Positions 17,375-27,504 are shown, numbered from the stretch's first letter. The stretch: 64,000 bases of DNA from CBFDBF01 sp050304615 (GCA_050304615.1 JBNLDW010000010.1:1-64000), one strand, 5' to 3'. Made by a program: numbers and translations. The notes: a model not told the origin generated them from the letters alone.

Positions 17375-18094
17375 GTGACATCTAAAATGATCTGCCAGCG
17401 TATCCTTCTAAAGCTTAGCGGTGAGGCACTGATGGGCCGTGGGGCGTATGGTATTGATCCGGAAGTGATTGCGCAAACGGCGGCTGGTATTGGCGCTCTG
17501 GTAGATGCAGGGGTTGAAGTGGCCGTGGTGATCGGGGGTGGCAACATCTTTCGCGGTGCCGGGCTAGCGAAGGGTGGCATCGACCGGGTCACTGGTGATC
17601 ACATGGGTATGCTGGCGACCGTCATGAATTCCTTGGCGATGCAGGATGCATTACAGAAGATCGGGATCGATGCGGAGGTCATGTCGTCACTGAAGATGGA
17701 TCAGGTCTGTGCGCAGTATGTGCAACGTGAGGCCGTACGCCATTTGCAAGATGGGCGAGTTGTGCTTCTCGCAGCCGGTACAGGAAATCCTTTTTTTACC
17801 ACCGATTCTGCCGCTAGTCTTAGGGCTATTGAGGTTGGTGCCCAACTGCTGATTAAGGCCACCAAGGTGGATGGTATCTACGCGGCCGATCCGATGCAGT
17901 TTCCAGAGGCAGAGTTTTATCCACGTCTCACTTACAAGCAGGTCCTGGCAGAAGATTTAAAAGTTATGGATACTACAGCCATCGTGTTGTGCCGGGATCA
18001 TTCCATGCCACTGCGGGTCATGAACATAAACAACCAGGGCGCCCTATTGCGTCTGATGCAGGGTGAGGATATTGGTTCATTAGTTGGAGACTAA
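17375..18094 (+). CDS. pyrH: UMP kinase
   Basis: 239 aa hexameric bacterial UMP kinase of the amino-acid kinase fold, UMP to UDP. Seen: LKLSGEALMG, VIGGGNIFRG, TGNPFFTTDSAA and KATKVDGIYAADP. It starts at GTG 17375 with AAGAGGGG upstream. It lies 46 bp after tsf and 1 bp before frr, the conserved order. Confidence 0.97.
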   Translation: MTSKMICQRILLKLSGEALMGRGAYGIDPEVIAQTAAGIGALVDAGVEVAVVIGGGNIFRGAGLAKGGIDRVTGDHMGMLATVMNSLAMQDALQKIGIDAEVMSSLKMDQVCAQYVQREAVRHLQDGRVVLLAAGTGNPFFTTDSAASLRAIEVGAQLLIKATKVDGIYAADPMQFPEAEFYPRLTYKQVLAEDLKVMDTTAIVLCRDHSMPLRVMNINNQGALLRLMQGEDIGSLVGD

Positions 18095-18095
18095 T

Positions 18096-18653
18096 ATGAT
18101 CGATGACATAAAAAAAGATGCTACTGAGCGCATGGGGAAAAGTGTTGATTCGCTCAACCATGAACTCGCTAAATTGCGTACCGGTCGGGCTCATCCTAGC
18201 CTGTTAGAGCACCTTATGGTTCCTTATTATGGCTCTGATGTGCCCTTGAGTCAGGTTGCCAATATCAATATAGAAGATGCTCGAACCTTGACAGTGTCCC
18301 CATGGGAACAGAGCATGGTGGCGCCGATTGAGAAGGCCATAATGAACTCGGATTTAGGTCTGAATCCAAATACTGCTGGTAATATTATAAGGATTCCACT
18401 GCCGCCGCTTACTGAAGAGCGACGCAAAGAGATGGTGCGTGTAGTACGTCATGAGGCTGAGCTGGGACGGGTATCAATACGTAATATTCGGCGGGATGCC
18501 AATCATCACCTTAAAGATTTAGTTAAGGAGAAGCTGATCTCTGAGGATGATGAGCATCGTGGTGAGGAGATCATTCAGAAGCTCACAGATCAGCATATCA
18601 AGGAGATAGATGAGTTGCTTGAGAAGAAAGAAGCCGATTTGATGGAGGTGTAG
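18096..18653 (+). CDS. frr: Ribosome recycling factor
   Basis: 185 aa, standard length. Helical-bundle protein that, with EF-G, splits post-termination ribosomes. Family motifs: LAKLRTGRAHPSLLEHL, RIPLPPLTEERRKEMV and a C terminus of charged helices. ATG 18096 is one base after the pyrH stop and has GGAGA upstream, from within pyrH. Confidence 0.97.
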   Translation: MIDDIKKDATERMGKSVDSLNHELAKLRTGRAHPSLLEHLMVPYYGSDVPLSQVANINIEDARTLTVSPWEQSMVAPIEKAIMNSDLGLNPNTAGNIIRIPLPPLTEERRKEMVRVVRHEAELGRVSIRNIRRDANHHLKDLVKEKLISEDDEHRGEEIIQKLTDQHIKEIDELLEKKEADLMEV

Positions 18654-18660
18654 GCTCTCC

Positions 18661-19434
18661 GTGGCTATAGAGGGAACCGATAGCGATGGTGGAGGGCAGG
18701 CCAGTGGTATTCCACGGCATGTTGCAATCATCATGGATGGGAATGGGCGCTGGGCTAGAGAGCGTAATCTGCCCCGTCATGCAGGCCACAAGGCCGGGGT
18801 TAAATCGGTCCGGGCGGTAGTTGAGGAGTCAGCTCGATACAATATTGAGGTCCTTACCCTGTTTGCCTTCAGTAGTGAAAACTGGAGACGGCCAGAGGAG
18901 GAGGTTAGCCTGTTGATGGAGCTATTCATGGTGGCACTGCGGCGGGAGACCAAACGTCTGACCAAGAATAATGTCCAACTTCACGTGATTGGTGATACCA
19001 GTGCATTCCCGGAAAAACTGCAGCAGTCCATATTATCCACTGAGCGGGAGACGGCCGATAACAACGGTCTGGTGCTGCAGATAGCGGCCAATTATGGTGG
19101 TCGTTGGGATATCACCCAGGCTACACGTCGGATCGCGGAGCAGGTACAGGCAGGTAGGCTTGACCCCAAGGATATCAACGAATCCACATTGGCCAGTGAG
19201 CTAAGCTTCCCCCATTTGCCGCTGCCTGACCTGTTTATTCGTACCGGGGGGGAGCAGCGATTGAGTAATTTTCTCTTGTGGCAGGTGGCCTACACGGAGC
19301 TCTACTTTAGTCCTGTTCTATGGCCCGATTTTGATGCAACTGAATTCCAACAAGCCCTGTACTCATTCAGTGGGCGACAACGACGCTTTGGGCGTACTGG
19401 CGAGCAGGTAACCCCTGCTGCCCCGACAAAGTAG
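18661..19434 (+). CDS. uppS: Undecaprenyl diphosphate synthase
   Basis: 257 aa cis-prenyltransferase making the C55 lipid carrier for peptidoglycan and O-antigen. Motifs: HVAIIMDGNGRWA with the catalytic Asp, FAFSSENWRRP, and FIRTGGEQRLSNFLLWQ with the basic diphosphate-binding residue. GTG 18661 gives a ~20-residue polar lead before the core. It follows frr by 7 bp and is followed by cdsA. Confidence 0.96.
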   Translation: MAIEGTDSDGGGQASGIPRHVAIIMDGNGRWARERNLPRHAGHKAGVKSVRAVVEESARYNIEVLTLFAFSSENWRRPEEEVSLLMELFMVALRRETKRLTKNNVQLHVIGDTSAFPEKLQQSILSTERETADNNGLVLQIAANYGGRWDITQATRRIAEQVQAGRLDPKDINESTLASELSFPHLPLPDLFIRTGGEQRLSNFLLWQVAYTELYFSPVLWPDFDATEFQQALYSFSGRQRRFGRTGEQVTPAAPTK

Positions 19435-19440
19435 TGCAGC

Positions 19441-20277
19441 GTGGCACATAGCTCCCTATTCCAGCGTATTGCGACGGCCTTGGCATTGGCGCCTATGGTG
19501 ATGGGAGGTGTTCTCTTGTTGCCTACTGTTTACCTCTCTCTTATGTTTGGATTGATCGTGCTGATCGGTGCCTGGGAGTGGACGCGGCTGGTTGGGATAT
19601 CTGCTTGGCAGGGACGTGTTATCTACCTACTGTTGCTGGCATCTATTCTCTGGCTGGTGGCAGAGCTGCTCTCCTATCAAGACTATATCATCTGGTTTTT
19701 TGCAGGCGTCGTATTGTGGTGGTGCCTGGTTAGCATAAGCCTTCTACGTATCAAACAGATAGAGCGTGCACCCCAGAGATTGAGTCTGTTCTCCGCTGTA
19801 GCCGGTTTCTTTGTACTCGTTCCGGCATGGGCAGCGATCCACTCTATTCACGGTAGCGGAGATAGTGGTCCTATGTTGACGCTGTTTCTGTTGCTGTTGA
19901 TCTGGACGGCTGACATAGGGGCATATTTTGCCGGTCATCGTTGGGGCAGGACCAAGCTTGCTCCAGTCATCAGCCCCGGCAAGACTAGAGAGGGGCTATA
20001 TGGGGCTATGGCAAGTTCGGTGGTATGCGCTGTTGCGCTCTCCTGGTGGTTAGGGGAGTGGTCACTGTTACCCTGGCTGGCGCTACTCTGCCTGGTCACT
20101 GTCCTGTTATCGGTGGTTGGTGATCTGTTTGAGAGTATGTTTAAACGCCAGGCCGGGGCCAAGGATAGTGGCACTATTTTACCTGGACATGGTGGCGTGC
20201 TTGACCGCATTGATAGTGTGACAGCCGCAGCCCCGCTGTTCCTGTTAGGGTTGATTCTACTGGAGATGCAGGGGTGA
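19441..20277 (+). CDS. cdsA: Phosphatidate cytidylyltransferase
   Basis: 278 aa integral membrane enzyme making CDP-diacylglycerol from phosphatidate and CTP. Several hydrophobic segments span the first ~200 residues; the C-terminal signature is GDLFESMFKRQAGAKDSG then PGHGGVLDRIDS. GTG start 6 bp after uppS. Its TGA overlaps the dxr start by 4 bases (GTGA). Confidence 0.96.
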   Translation: MAHSSLFQRIATALALAPMVMGGVLLLPTVYLSLMFGLIVLIGAWEWTRLVGISAWQGRVIYLLLLASILWLVAELLSYQDYIIWFFAGVVLWWCLVSISLLRIKQIERAPQRLSLFSAVAGFFVLVPAWAAIHSIHGSGDSGPMLTLFLLLLIWTADIGAYFAGHRWGRTKLAPVISPGKTREGLYGAMASSVVCAVALSWWLGEWSLLPWLALLCLVTVLLSVVGDLFESMFKRQAGAKDSGTILPGHGGVLDRIDSVTAAAPLFLLGLILLEMQG

Positions 20278-21452
20278 TTGGCGTCGCCATCCTTGGCTCT
20301 ACTGGATCAATCGGGGTCAGTACCCTGGATGTACTGCGACAACACCCGGAGCAGTTCGAAGTGCTGGCACTTAGTACCAACCGGAGAGTGGACGAGCTCT
20401 GCCGACAGTGTCAGGAGTTTAGGCCCAGCTATGCAGTTGTAGCTAATGAGACCCAGGCAACTGAGTTGCGGGCAAGATTGACGGTTGATTCCCCGGCTAC
20501 TGAGGTATTAGTGGGGGAGGCAGGCCTGGAAGCTATTGCCAGTCTGCCAGAGGTAAACTACGTGATGGCGGCTATTGTCGGGGCCGCTGGGCTGTTGCCT
20601 GCACTGGCCGCGGTACGGGCGGGCAAACGCCTGCTGTTGGCAAATAAAGAGGCGCTGGTAGTGGCTGGCGCTATATTTATGCATGAGGCGGCGCTGCATG
20701 GGGCGGAGATTTTACCCATCGACAGTGAACACAATGCGGTCTTTCAGTGTATGCCGGCCGGTTTTGTCTGTGGCGAGGAGGCGGTTGGGGTGCGGCGCAT
20801 CCTGTTGACCGCATCTGGTGGGCCATTTAGAGAGCTGCCCATTAAGGAGTTAGCTCAGGTTACACCGGCAGAGGCATGTGCCCATCCAAACTGGGATATG
20901 GGGCGCAAGATATCGGTTGATTCAGCCACCATGATGAACAAGGGGCTGGAAGTAATAGAGGCCTGCTGGCTATTTGCGGTGCCTCCAGAGAGAGTGCAGG
21001 TGGTACTGCATCCGCAGAGCGTTATCCACTCTCTGGTGGAGTATGTCGATGGTTCGGTATTGGCGCAACTGGGCAATCCCGATATGCGTACCCCCATAGC
21101 GCACGCACTGGCATGGCCGCAGAGGATTGAGTCAGGGGTTGCCGCGCTGGATCTTTTTGCGGTAGCCAGGCTTGATTTTGAGACGCCAGAGCAACCGCGT
21201 TTCCCTTGTCTGGAACTGGCCTACCAGGCCGTGCGTGAGGGGGGTAATCGTCCGGTTGTGCTGAATGCGGCCAATGAGATTGCAGTGGACTCTTTTCTTG
21301 GCAGCAGGGTGGGATTTACCGCAATACCTGAAATTATTGAGCAAACTCTATCGCAAATCCCCAGCGGATCTGCCGCTGAGCTGGAGGAGATCCTGGAGAT
21401 AGATCGGCACGCACGTTCTGCTGCAGAGCTAGTGGTGGAGCAATATTCATAG
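20274..21452 (+). CDS. dxr: 1-deoxy-D-xylulose 5-phosphate reductoisomerase
   Basis: 392 aa NADPH-dependent enzyme of the MEP isoprenoid pathway. N-terminal Rossmann motif ILGSTGSIGVSTLDVL, LLANKEALV, catalytic/metal region IDSEHNAVFQ and the flexible loop HPNWDMGRKISVDSATMMNK. It starts at GTG, coupled to cdsA by a 4-bp overlap. Together with uppS it supplies undecaprenyl phosphate. Confidence 0.97.
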   Translation: MIGVAILGSTGSIGVSTLDVLRQHPEQFEVLALSTNRRVDELCRQCQEFRPSYAVVANETQATELRARLTVDSPATEVLVGEAGLEAIASLPEVNYVMAAIVGAAGLLPALAAVRAGKRLLLANKEALVVAGAIFMHEAALHGAEILPIDSEHNAVFQCMPAGFVCGEEAVGVRRILLTASGGPFRELPIKELAQVTPAEACAHPNWDMGRKISVDSATMMNKGLEVIEACWLFAVPPERVQVVLHPQSVIHSLVEYVDGSVLAQLGNPDMRTPIAHALAWPQRIESGVAALDLFAVARLDFETPEQPRFPCLELAYQAVREGGNRPVVLNAANEIAVDSFLGSRVGFTAIPEIIEQTLSQIPSGSAAELEEILEIDRHARSAAELVVEQYS

Positions 21453-21601
21453 AGTCCCTGTCAGTGATATAATGCCCTATCGCAGATGCGGACTTTTGCC
21501 CGATAGTGATATCGGATTGACCTCTGCTGTAAGGGTGAAAACCTGACCATTACCCTGAATACCTCTGTGTTGCTATAAATTAACCGGATTACACTATTTT
21601 T

Positions 21602-22966
21602 ATGGGCTCTTTCATCTCTACCATTTTCTTTTTTATACTGGCACTTGGGATACTGATTACAGTACACGAGTTTGGCCATTTCTGGGTTGCCCGCCGTTTA
21701 GGGGTGAAAGTACTACGCTTCTCTATCGGTTTTGGCAAACCACTCTGGAGGCGTATCGGTCGTGTGGATGAGACCGAATATGTGGTGGCGGCTGTCCCCT
21801 TTGGTGGGTATGTCAAGATGCTGGATGAGCGTGAGGGGGAGGTGCAGGAGGGGGATCTGCATCGCGCCTTCAATCGTCAATCTCTGCCAGTCAGAACGGC
21901 TATCGTGGCAGCGGGGCCGCTATTTAATTTCCTCTTTGCCATATTTGCTTACTGGTTGGTGTTCGTCAGTGGAGATGTCGGTATCCGGCCGGTTGTAGGT
22001 GAGGTCAAATCGGCCTCAGTGGCCCAGATGGCTGGTTTCCAGGTGGATGATGAAATCCTGGCAGTGGGGGAGCGCAAGACGCCAACCTGGGAGTCGACCG
22101 TTTTTACCCTAATGTCCGATGCCTCCGGGAGTGAGGATGTCTCGGTGTTGGTAGCGGATGCGTTCGGTACGGAGCAAGTGCGTATCCTGCCGCTAGGGCG
22201 GCTGGAGAGTGTGGCTGATGATGGAGATGTTCTGGGTGGCCTTGGAATTACTCCAAGTCGTCCGGTGGTTCCTGCTGTGATTAAGCAGGTGGTGGCGGAT
22301 GAGCCGGCAGCCAAGGCCGGCCTGTTACCTGGAGACCGGATCATGTTGGTAGATGGCAGCGAGGTTGCTGACTGGAACGGGTTTGTCAGCTATATCCGCA
22401 AACACCCCGAAGAGACGGTACAGCTGGAGGTCTCCCGTGGAGCAGAACAGCTATCGTTAGCCATCCTGGTTGGTAGTCGTATGGAAGGGGATATCTCGGT
22501 AGGACGGATTGGTGCTGAGGTGGATATCCCAGAGGGGTTATTCGATGCCTATCGGGTAGAGGTCAGGCTAGGGCCTATGGATGCCATGGGTGCTGCTGTA
22601 GGTAAGAGTTTTGATATGTCCCGCTTTATGCTGCGGATGCTGGGGCGGATGGTCACAGGCAATGCATCGGTAAAGAACCTTGGCGGCCCTATTTCAATCG
22701 CCCAATCCGCCGGTAAATCAGCAAGTTATGGGACGCTGTATTTCATGAAATTTTTGGCGATGGTCAGTATCAGCCTGGCGATACTAAATCTGTTACCGGT
22801 TCCAGTGTTGGATGGCGGACATCTGCTGTTTTTTCTGATCGAATGGGTAAAAGGTAGCCCCCCATCAGAGGAGATGTTGATGCAGGGGCAGCGGATCGGG
22901 CTGGCACTCCTGTTGGTCTTGATGTGCGTGGCATTTTATGTTGATATCTCAAGGCTGCTGGGATAG
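21602..22966 (+). CDS. rseP: Site-2 intramembrane protease RseP
   Basis: 454 aa zinc metalloprotease. The first membrane segment carries HEFGH (VHEFGHFWVARRLG), two PDZ domains occupy the periplasmic middle (~120-300), and the third metal ligand lies in NLLPVPVLDGGH. It releases sigma-E from its anti-sigma factor RseA and clears signal peptides. The 149-bp gap after dxr shows no terminator. The ATG has no obvious Shine-Dalgarno. Confidence 0.97.
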   Translation: MGSFISTIFFFILALGILITVHEFGHFWVARRLGVKVLRFSIGFGKPLWRRIGRVDETEYVVAAVPFGGYVKMLDEREGEVQEGDLHRAFNRQSLPVRTAIVAAGPLFNFLFAIFAYWLVFVSGDVGIRPVVGEVKSASVAQMAGFQVDDEILAVGERKTPTWESTVFTLMSDASGSEDVSVLVADAFGTEQVRILPLGRLESVADDGDVLGGLGITPSRPVVPAVIKQVVADEPAAKAGLLPGDRIMLVDGSEVADWNGFVSYIRKHPEETVQLEVSRGAEQLSLAILVGSRMEGDISVGRIGAEVDIPEGLFDAYRVEVRLGPMDAMGAAVGKSFDMSRFMLRMLGRMVTGNASVKNLGGPISIAQSAGKSASYGTLYFMKFLAMVSISLAILNLLPVPVLDGGHLLFFLIEWVKGSPPSEEMLMQGQRIGLALLLVLMCVAFYVDISRLLG

Positions 22967-23071
22967 TGGCGCAAGATCGTCTATACTGCTCCCCCTTTAC
23001 GTCTGAACGGGATACTGCGCGGCGTAGTTGTTGTTATATAAAAATCCTTAAAAAACGGGATGTTATAATAG

Positions 23072-25372
23072 ATGTCACTAGATAATAGATGGTTTGGAGC
23101 AGTATTGCTTTCGCTCGTTTTGTGGTTGCCGCTAACGGCCTTCGCCGAGGTGTTTGCAATCAAGGATATACGGGTTGAAGGGCTGCAGCGAATCTCTGCC
23201 GGTACGGTGTTTAATTACCTACCGGTACAGATTGGTGATGAGATTGATTCAGATCAAAGCGCCGCGATCATTCGTGCTTTATACAAAACCGGTTTTTTTA
23301 AGGATGTAAGACTGGAGCGTGAAGACGATGTCCTAATTATTTTTGTATCAGAGCGTCCAGCTGTAGCACAGATAAATATTAGTGGGAACAAGGCAATGGA
23401 GGAGGAGCAGCTGCTGCTTGGATTGAAAGATATCGGTATGGCTGAGGGACGGGTATTCAACCGGTCTGTACTGGATAAGATTGAGCAGGAATTACAGCGG
23501 ATGTATTTCAACAACGGTCAATATGCAGTCAAGCTGCAATCTACGGTTACCCCGCTGGAGCGGAATAGAGTGGCGGTCGATATCGTCATTACCGAGGGCG
23601 AGGCTGCAACTATAACGCGCATCAACATCATCGGTAATGAGTCCTTTGATGAGGATGATCTGCTGGAAGACTTTCAGTTGGGCACCACTAACTGGACCTC
23701 AATACTTAGTTCTAATGACCAATACTCGCGGCAAAAGCTGGCGGGAGATCTGGAGACATTACGCTCCTTCTATCTAGATCGTGGTTATATCAACTTTAAG
23801 ATTGATTCCACACAGGTTTCGATTACTCCAGATAAGAGTGACATCTATATCACTATTAATATTACTGAGGGCGATGTATATACCATCAGTGATATCAAGC
23901 TGGCAGGTGAGCTGGTGGTGCCTAAAGAGGAGATATTTCCACTTATTCGAATCAACCGGGGTGATAACTTTTCGCGCAAGGATGTGGTTGGCAGCGCAGA
24001 GGAGATTAACGCTCTGCTTGGCGACAGGGGCTATGCGTTTGCCAATGTAAACAGCATCCCAGAGATTAATAGTGAGAAGAAAGAGGTTGCCATAATCTTC
24101 TTTGTAGACCCAGGTAAGCGTGTATATGTTCGACATGTAAATATCAGTGGTAACAGTGACACCAGGGATGAGGTGTTGCGTCGGGAGATGCGGCAAATGG
24201 AGTCGGCTTGGTTTTCAACAGAGTTGGTCACCACGTCACGCGAGCGGCTAGAGCGGTTGGGTTACTTTAAGGAAGTAAGCGTTGAGACACCAGCAGTACC
24301 AGGATCTACTGACCAGGTGGACGTCAATGTTCAAGTAGAGGAGAAGGATACTGGTAGCCTTCTGGCTGGACTTGGCTACTCTCAATCCGGGGGTGTAACC
24401 TTCAATGCCAGTGTCAGCCAGGATAACTTTCTGGGTACTGGCAAGCGGGTCAGTCTAGCCTTCAATAATAGTGACATAAACACAGCATATCGCCTGGCCT
24501 ATACTAATCCATACTACACGGTGGACGGCATTAGTCGTGGGTTTGATTTCAGTTATAAGGAGACCGATTTCTCTGATGCAGATACTGCCGACTACACTAC
24601 TGACGTCGGCTATATTGGAGTCAATTTCGGTATCCCCTTGAACGAATTTGATCGCATCCGCTTTGATTTCAGTGTAAGCCACACCGATTTTCATGTTGGA
24701 CCTAACGCTTCTACAGAGGTGAGGTATTTTGAACGCATTAACGGTGACTCCTTTCTAAACTACTCGGCAGGGGTAAGTTGGAAAAGTGACTCCAGGGATA
24801 AATCCATATTTCCCACTAAGGGAGGGATGCAGGCCCTGAGTGCCGAGGTGACTCTCCCCGGTAGTGATCTTACCTACTACAAGGCAAACTATCTCAACAA
24901 GTACTTCTTTCCCATTGCCAAATATATGACACTTTCCACCAAGGTGGAATTGGGCTATGGAGATGGCTATTCGAGTACCGAAGATCTTCCGTTCTACGAA
25001 AACTATTTTACCGGTGGTCCAAAGTCGGTTAGAGGATATAAGGGTTATAGTCTGGGTCCACGGGAGGCGTCTGGTCAGAGGGATCCACTTGGCGGTAACC
25101 TGAAGGTGGTCGGTAGTGTGGAGATGCTGTTCCCGGCGCCCTTTGGCCTTGCCCCTGAGAGCATGCGCCTGGGGACATTTATAGATGCTGGTAATGTGTT
25201 TGATACAAATGATGACAACTATGATTTAGGTGAACTCCGTTATTCTACCGGTGTCTCACTCCAGTGGCTGTCACCTATGGGCGCATTGGGTGTTAGTTTG
25301 GCTGCTCCACTAAACGATAAGAGCGAGGATGATACAGAGGTCTTTCAATTCACTTTTGGCAGTTCATTTTGA
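23072..25372 (+). CDS. bamA: Outer membrane protein assembly factor BamA
   Basis: 766 aa. A signal peptide is visible (hydrophobic VLLSLVLWLPLTAFA, cleavage after AFA). Five POTRA domains span ~25-425, starting with IKDIRVEGLQRISAGTVF. The 16-strand barrel follows, with the conserved loop-6 motif SVRGY and a C-terminal Phe typical of outer-membrane beta-barrels. It is the core of the BAM insertase. It precedes the chaperone gene skp, as usual. Confidence 0.97.
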   Translation: MSLDNRWFGAVLLSLVLWLPLTAFAEVFAIKDIRVEGLQRISAGTVFNYLPVQIGDEIDSDQSAAIIRALYKTGFFKDVRLEREDDVLIIFVSERPAVAQINISGNKAMEEEQLLLGLKDIGMAEGRVFNRSVLDKIEQELQRMYFNNGQYAVKLQSTVTPLERNRVAVDIVITEGEAATITRINIIGNESFDEDDLLEDFQLGTTNWTSILSSNDQYSRQKLAGDLETLRSFYLDRGYINFKIDSTQVSITPDKSDIYITINITEGDVYTISDIKLAGELVVPKEEIFPLIRINRGDNFSRKDVVGSAEEINALLGDRGYAFANVNSIPEINSEKKEVAIIFFVDPGKRVYVRHVNISGNSDTRDEVLRREMRQMESAWFSTELVTTSRERLERLGYFKEVSVETPAVPGSTDQVDVNVQVEEKDTGSLLAGLGYSQSGGVTFNASVSQDNFLGTGKRVSLAFNNSDINTAYRLAYTNPYYTVDGISRGFDFSYKETDFSDADTADYTTDVGYIGVNFGIPLNEFDRIRFDFSVSHTDFHVGPNASTEVRYFERINGDSFLNYSAGVSWKSDSRDKSIFPTKGGMQALSAEVTLPGSDLTYYKANYLNKYFFPIAKYMTLSTKVELGYGDGYSSTEDLPFYENYFTGGPKSVRGYKGYSLGPREASGQRDPLGGNLKVVGSVEMLFPAPFGLAPESMRLGTFIDAGNVFDTNDDNYDLGELRYSTGVSLQWLSPMGALGVSLAAPLNDKSEDDTEVFQFTFGSSF

Positions 25373-25391
25373 GTAGTTATGGAGGGTGGTT

Positions 25392-25892
25392 GTGAATAGA
25401 TTAACAGCAGTAGCAGTTTCGGTTCTTCTGGTCGGTTTCATGGGCTCTGCTAATGCAGAACAGAAGATTATGGTGGTCAATTATCAGAAGGCTATTGAGC
25501 AGTCCCCTCAGTCTAAGGCTACCGAGAAGGTGCTGAAGGATGAGTACGCTAAAAAGACAGAAGAGCTTAACAATGCGGGGAAAAAACTCAAGACGCTGGA
25601 AACTAAGTTGCAGAAAGATAAGGCTGTCATGAGTGCGGCCGAGTTAAAGCGTTTAGAGCAGGATATCCGTTCGCGTAGACGTAAGCTCAACTTTGATCTG
25701 CAGGAGGCGCGGGATGATTTTAATCTGCGGGTTGCAGAAGAGCGGAGAAAACTGGTTCGTCAGATAATCGAAGTCGTCCGTGAAATCGGTAAAGAGGAGA
25801 AGGTCGATATGATCCTGAGCGAAGGAGTAGTTTACGCTAGTGAGAGTGTCGATATTACTGATAAGGTTATTCAACGTCTGAATAAGAAATAG
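25392..25892 (+). CDS. skp: Periplasmic OmpH/Skp-family chaperone
   Basis: 166 aa. The signal peptide ends at SANA, followed by the family start EQKIMVVNYQKAIEQSPQ. A long charged coiled coil (~45-125) forms the tentacles that hold unfolded outer-membrane proteins for BamA. GTG 25392 lies ~7 nt after GGAGG and is preferred over GTG 25386. Confidence 0.92.
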   Translation: MNRLTAVAVSVLLVGFMGSANAEQKIMVVNYQKAIEQSPQSKATEKVLKDEYAKKTEELNNAGKKLKTLETKLQKDKAVMSAAELKRLEQDIRSRRRKLNFDLQEARDDFNLRVAEERRKLVRQIIEVVREIGKEEKVDMILSEGVVYASESVDITDKVIQRLNKK

Positions 25893-25919
25893 AAGGATTG
25901 AATTAAGTTAGGAACCAGC

Positions 25920-26930
25920 TTGAGTTTTAAATTAGGTGAGCTGGCGCGTGTGGCCAAGGCAGAGCTGCATGGCAATCTTGATTGTGAGATAACTGGCGTA
26001 GCAACTCTGCAGAGTGCTACGGCCGGTGATATCACCTTTCTGGCCAACCCTAAATACCGGAAGTATCTTAGTGCTACCCAGGCATCAGCGGTAATCCTGA
26101 GCCAGAAATTTTTAGCCGAGTGTCCGGTTGATGCTGTGGTTGCCGCAGACCCATATCTGGCCTATGCACGCATTAGCAGCTATATGTTTCCTCTGCCAGA
26201 GTTGCAGCCAGGACAGCATGAGTCGGCAGTAGTTGCCGCCAGCGCAGAGGTTGATCCTACGGCCTGGATAGGGGCTGGCGTAGTGGTGGAAGAGGGTGCG
26301 CAGATTGGTGCTGGTGTCTTTGTAGGCCCAGGCTCGGTGATTGGCAGCAACGTTTATTTGGGTAGCGATTCACGCCTGGTTGCCAATGTTACACTATGCG
26401 CCGGAGTCAGGCTCGGTGAGCGGGTATTGTTACATCCCGGGGTAGTGATCGGCAGTGATGGCTTTGGCCTGGCCAACAGCGATGGCACCTGGGTCAAGGT
26501 GCCGCAGTTGGGAAGTGTGGTAATTGGTGATGATGTCGAGATTGGCGCCAACACCACTATCGACCGGGGAGCACTACACGATACGGTACTGGAGAGGGGC
26601 GTCAAGCTGGATAATCAGATCCAGATAGCACATAACGTCTGGATTGGTGAAGATACTGCAATTGCTGGTTGTGTCGGGATTGCTGGTTCAACCCGTATTG
26701 GTCGAAGATGTACCATTGGTGGCGGCGTCGGTATTATTGGCCATCTGGATATACCGGATGACACCCACTTTACTGCACAGACTCTGGTTACCCGCTCGCC
26801 TAAAGAGGCGGGTCACTATAGTGGTAATCTACCTGCTGTTGTCAACCGCGAATGGCAGAAGAGCGTTGCCCACATACGTCATCTTGATGATATAGTTAGA
26901 CGTCTGAAAGACTTGGAGGATGGTTCTTGA
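25920..26930 (+). CDS. lpxD: UDP-3-O-acylglucosamine N-acyltransferase
   Basis: 336 aa lipid A enzyme that adds the second, N-linked hydroxyacyl chain. The N-terminal uridine-binding domain is followed by a left-handed beta helix of hexapeptide repeats (many [LIV]Gxxxx units from ~95 to 300) containing the catalytic His region NQIQIAHNVWIG. It starts at TTG 25920 with AGGA about 7 nt upstream. The stop overlaps the fabZ start. Confidence 0.96.
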   Translation: MSFKLGELARVAKAELHGNLDCEITGVATLQSATAGDITFLANPKYRKYLSATQASAVILSQKFLAECPVDAVVAADPYLAYARISSYMFPLPELQPGQHESAVVAASAEVDPTAWIGAGVVVEEGAQIGAGVFVGPGSVIGSNVYLGSDSRLVANVTLCAGVRLGERVLLHPGVVIGSDGFGLANSDGTWVKVPQLGSVVIGDDVEIGANTTIDRGALHDTVLERGVKLDNQIQIAHNVWIGEDTAIAGCVGIAGSTRIGRRCTIGGGVGIIGHLDIPDDTHFTAQTLVTRSPKEAGHYSGNLPAVVNREWQKSVAHIRHLDDIVRRLKDLEDGS

Positions 26931-27373
26931 ATAGTATGGATATAAACAAAATACTGACCGTACTGCCGCATCGCTATCCTTTTCTGCTGCTTGACAGGGT
27001 GCTGGAGTTCGAGCAGGACAAGCGTCTGCTAGCACTCAAGAACGTCACCTATAACGAACACTTCTTTAATGGTCACTTTCCGATCAAGCCGGTTATGCCG
27101 GGGGTGTTGATTGTGGAGGCGATGGCCCAGGCGACCGCACTGCTGTCGATGGAATCCCATCCTGAGACAGTGACAGATACCACTATCTATCTATTTGTCG
27201 GTATCGACAAGGCCCGCTTCAAGCGCTTAGTAGAACCTGGCGATCAACTTCTAATAGAGGCTTGCCAGACCAAGGTGAAGCGCGGCATGGGCATGTTCTC
27301 ATGTAGCGCTACGGTTGATGGGGAGCTGGCCGCTACTGCAGATATCATATGTACCGAGAGGGATTTTGCCTAG
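26927..27373 (+). CDS. fabZ: 3-hydroxyacyl-ACP dehydratase FabZ
   Basis: 148 aa hot-dog-fold dehydratase of fatty-acid elongation. Catalytic His in LPHRYPFLLLDRV and Glu in PVMPGVLIVEAMAQA; NEHFFNGHFP also fits. TTG 26927 is correctly spaced from GGAGG and overlaps the lpxD stop by 4 bases; the ATG three codons later is too far from that site. It consumes the same 3-hydroxyacyl-ACP pool that LpxA and LpxD use. Confidence 0.95.
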   Translation: MNSMDINKILTVLPHRYPFLLLDRVLEFEQDKRLLALKNVTYNEHFFNGHFPIKPVMPGVLIVEAMAQATALLSMESHPETVTDTTIYLFVGIDKARFKRLVEPGDQLLIEACQTKVKRGMGMFSCSATVDGELAATADIICTERDFA

Positions 27374-27504
27374 TACTCAACAGGATTTACTTGTTTTAGG
27401 GCGAAAAATCGTGAGAGCTTATCTAATGAATCTATCGAGTAAAGCTAATAGCGGCTCTTACTTTAACGATTTCGACAGGCTCCTGGCACCAGGGTATCGT
27501 ATTA

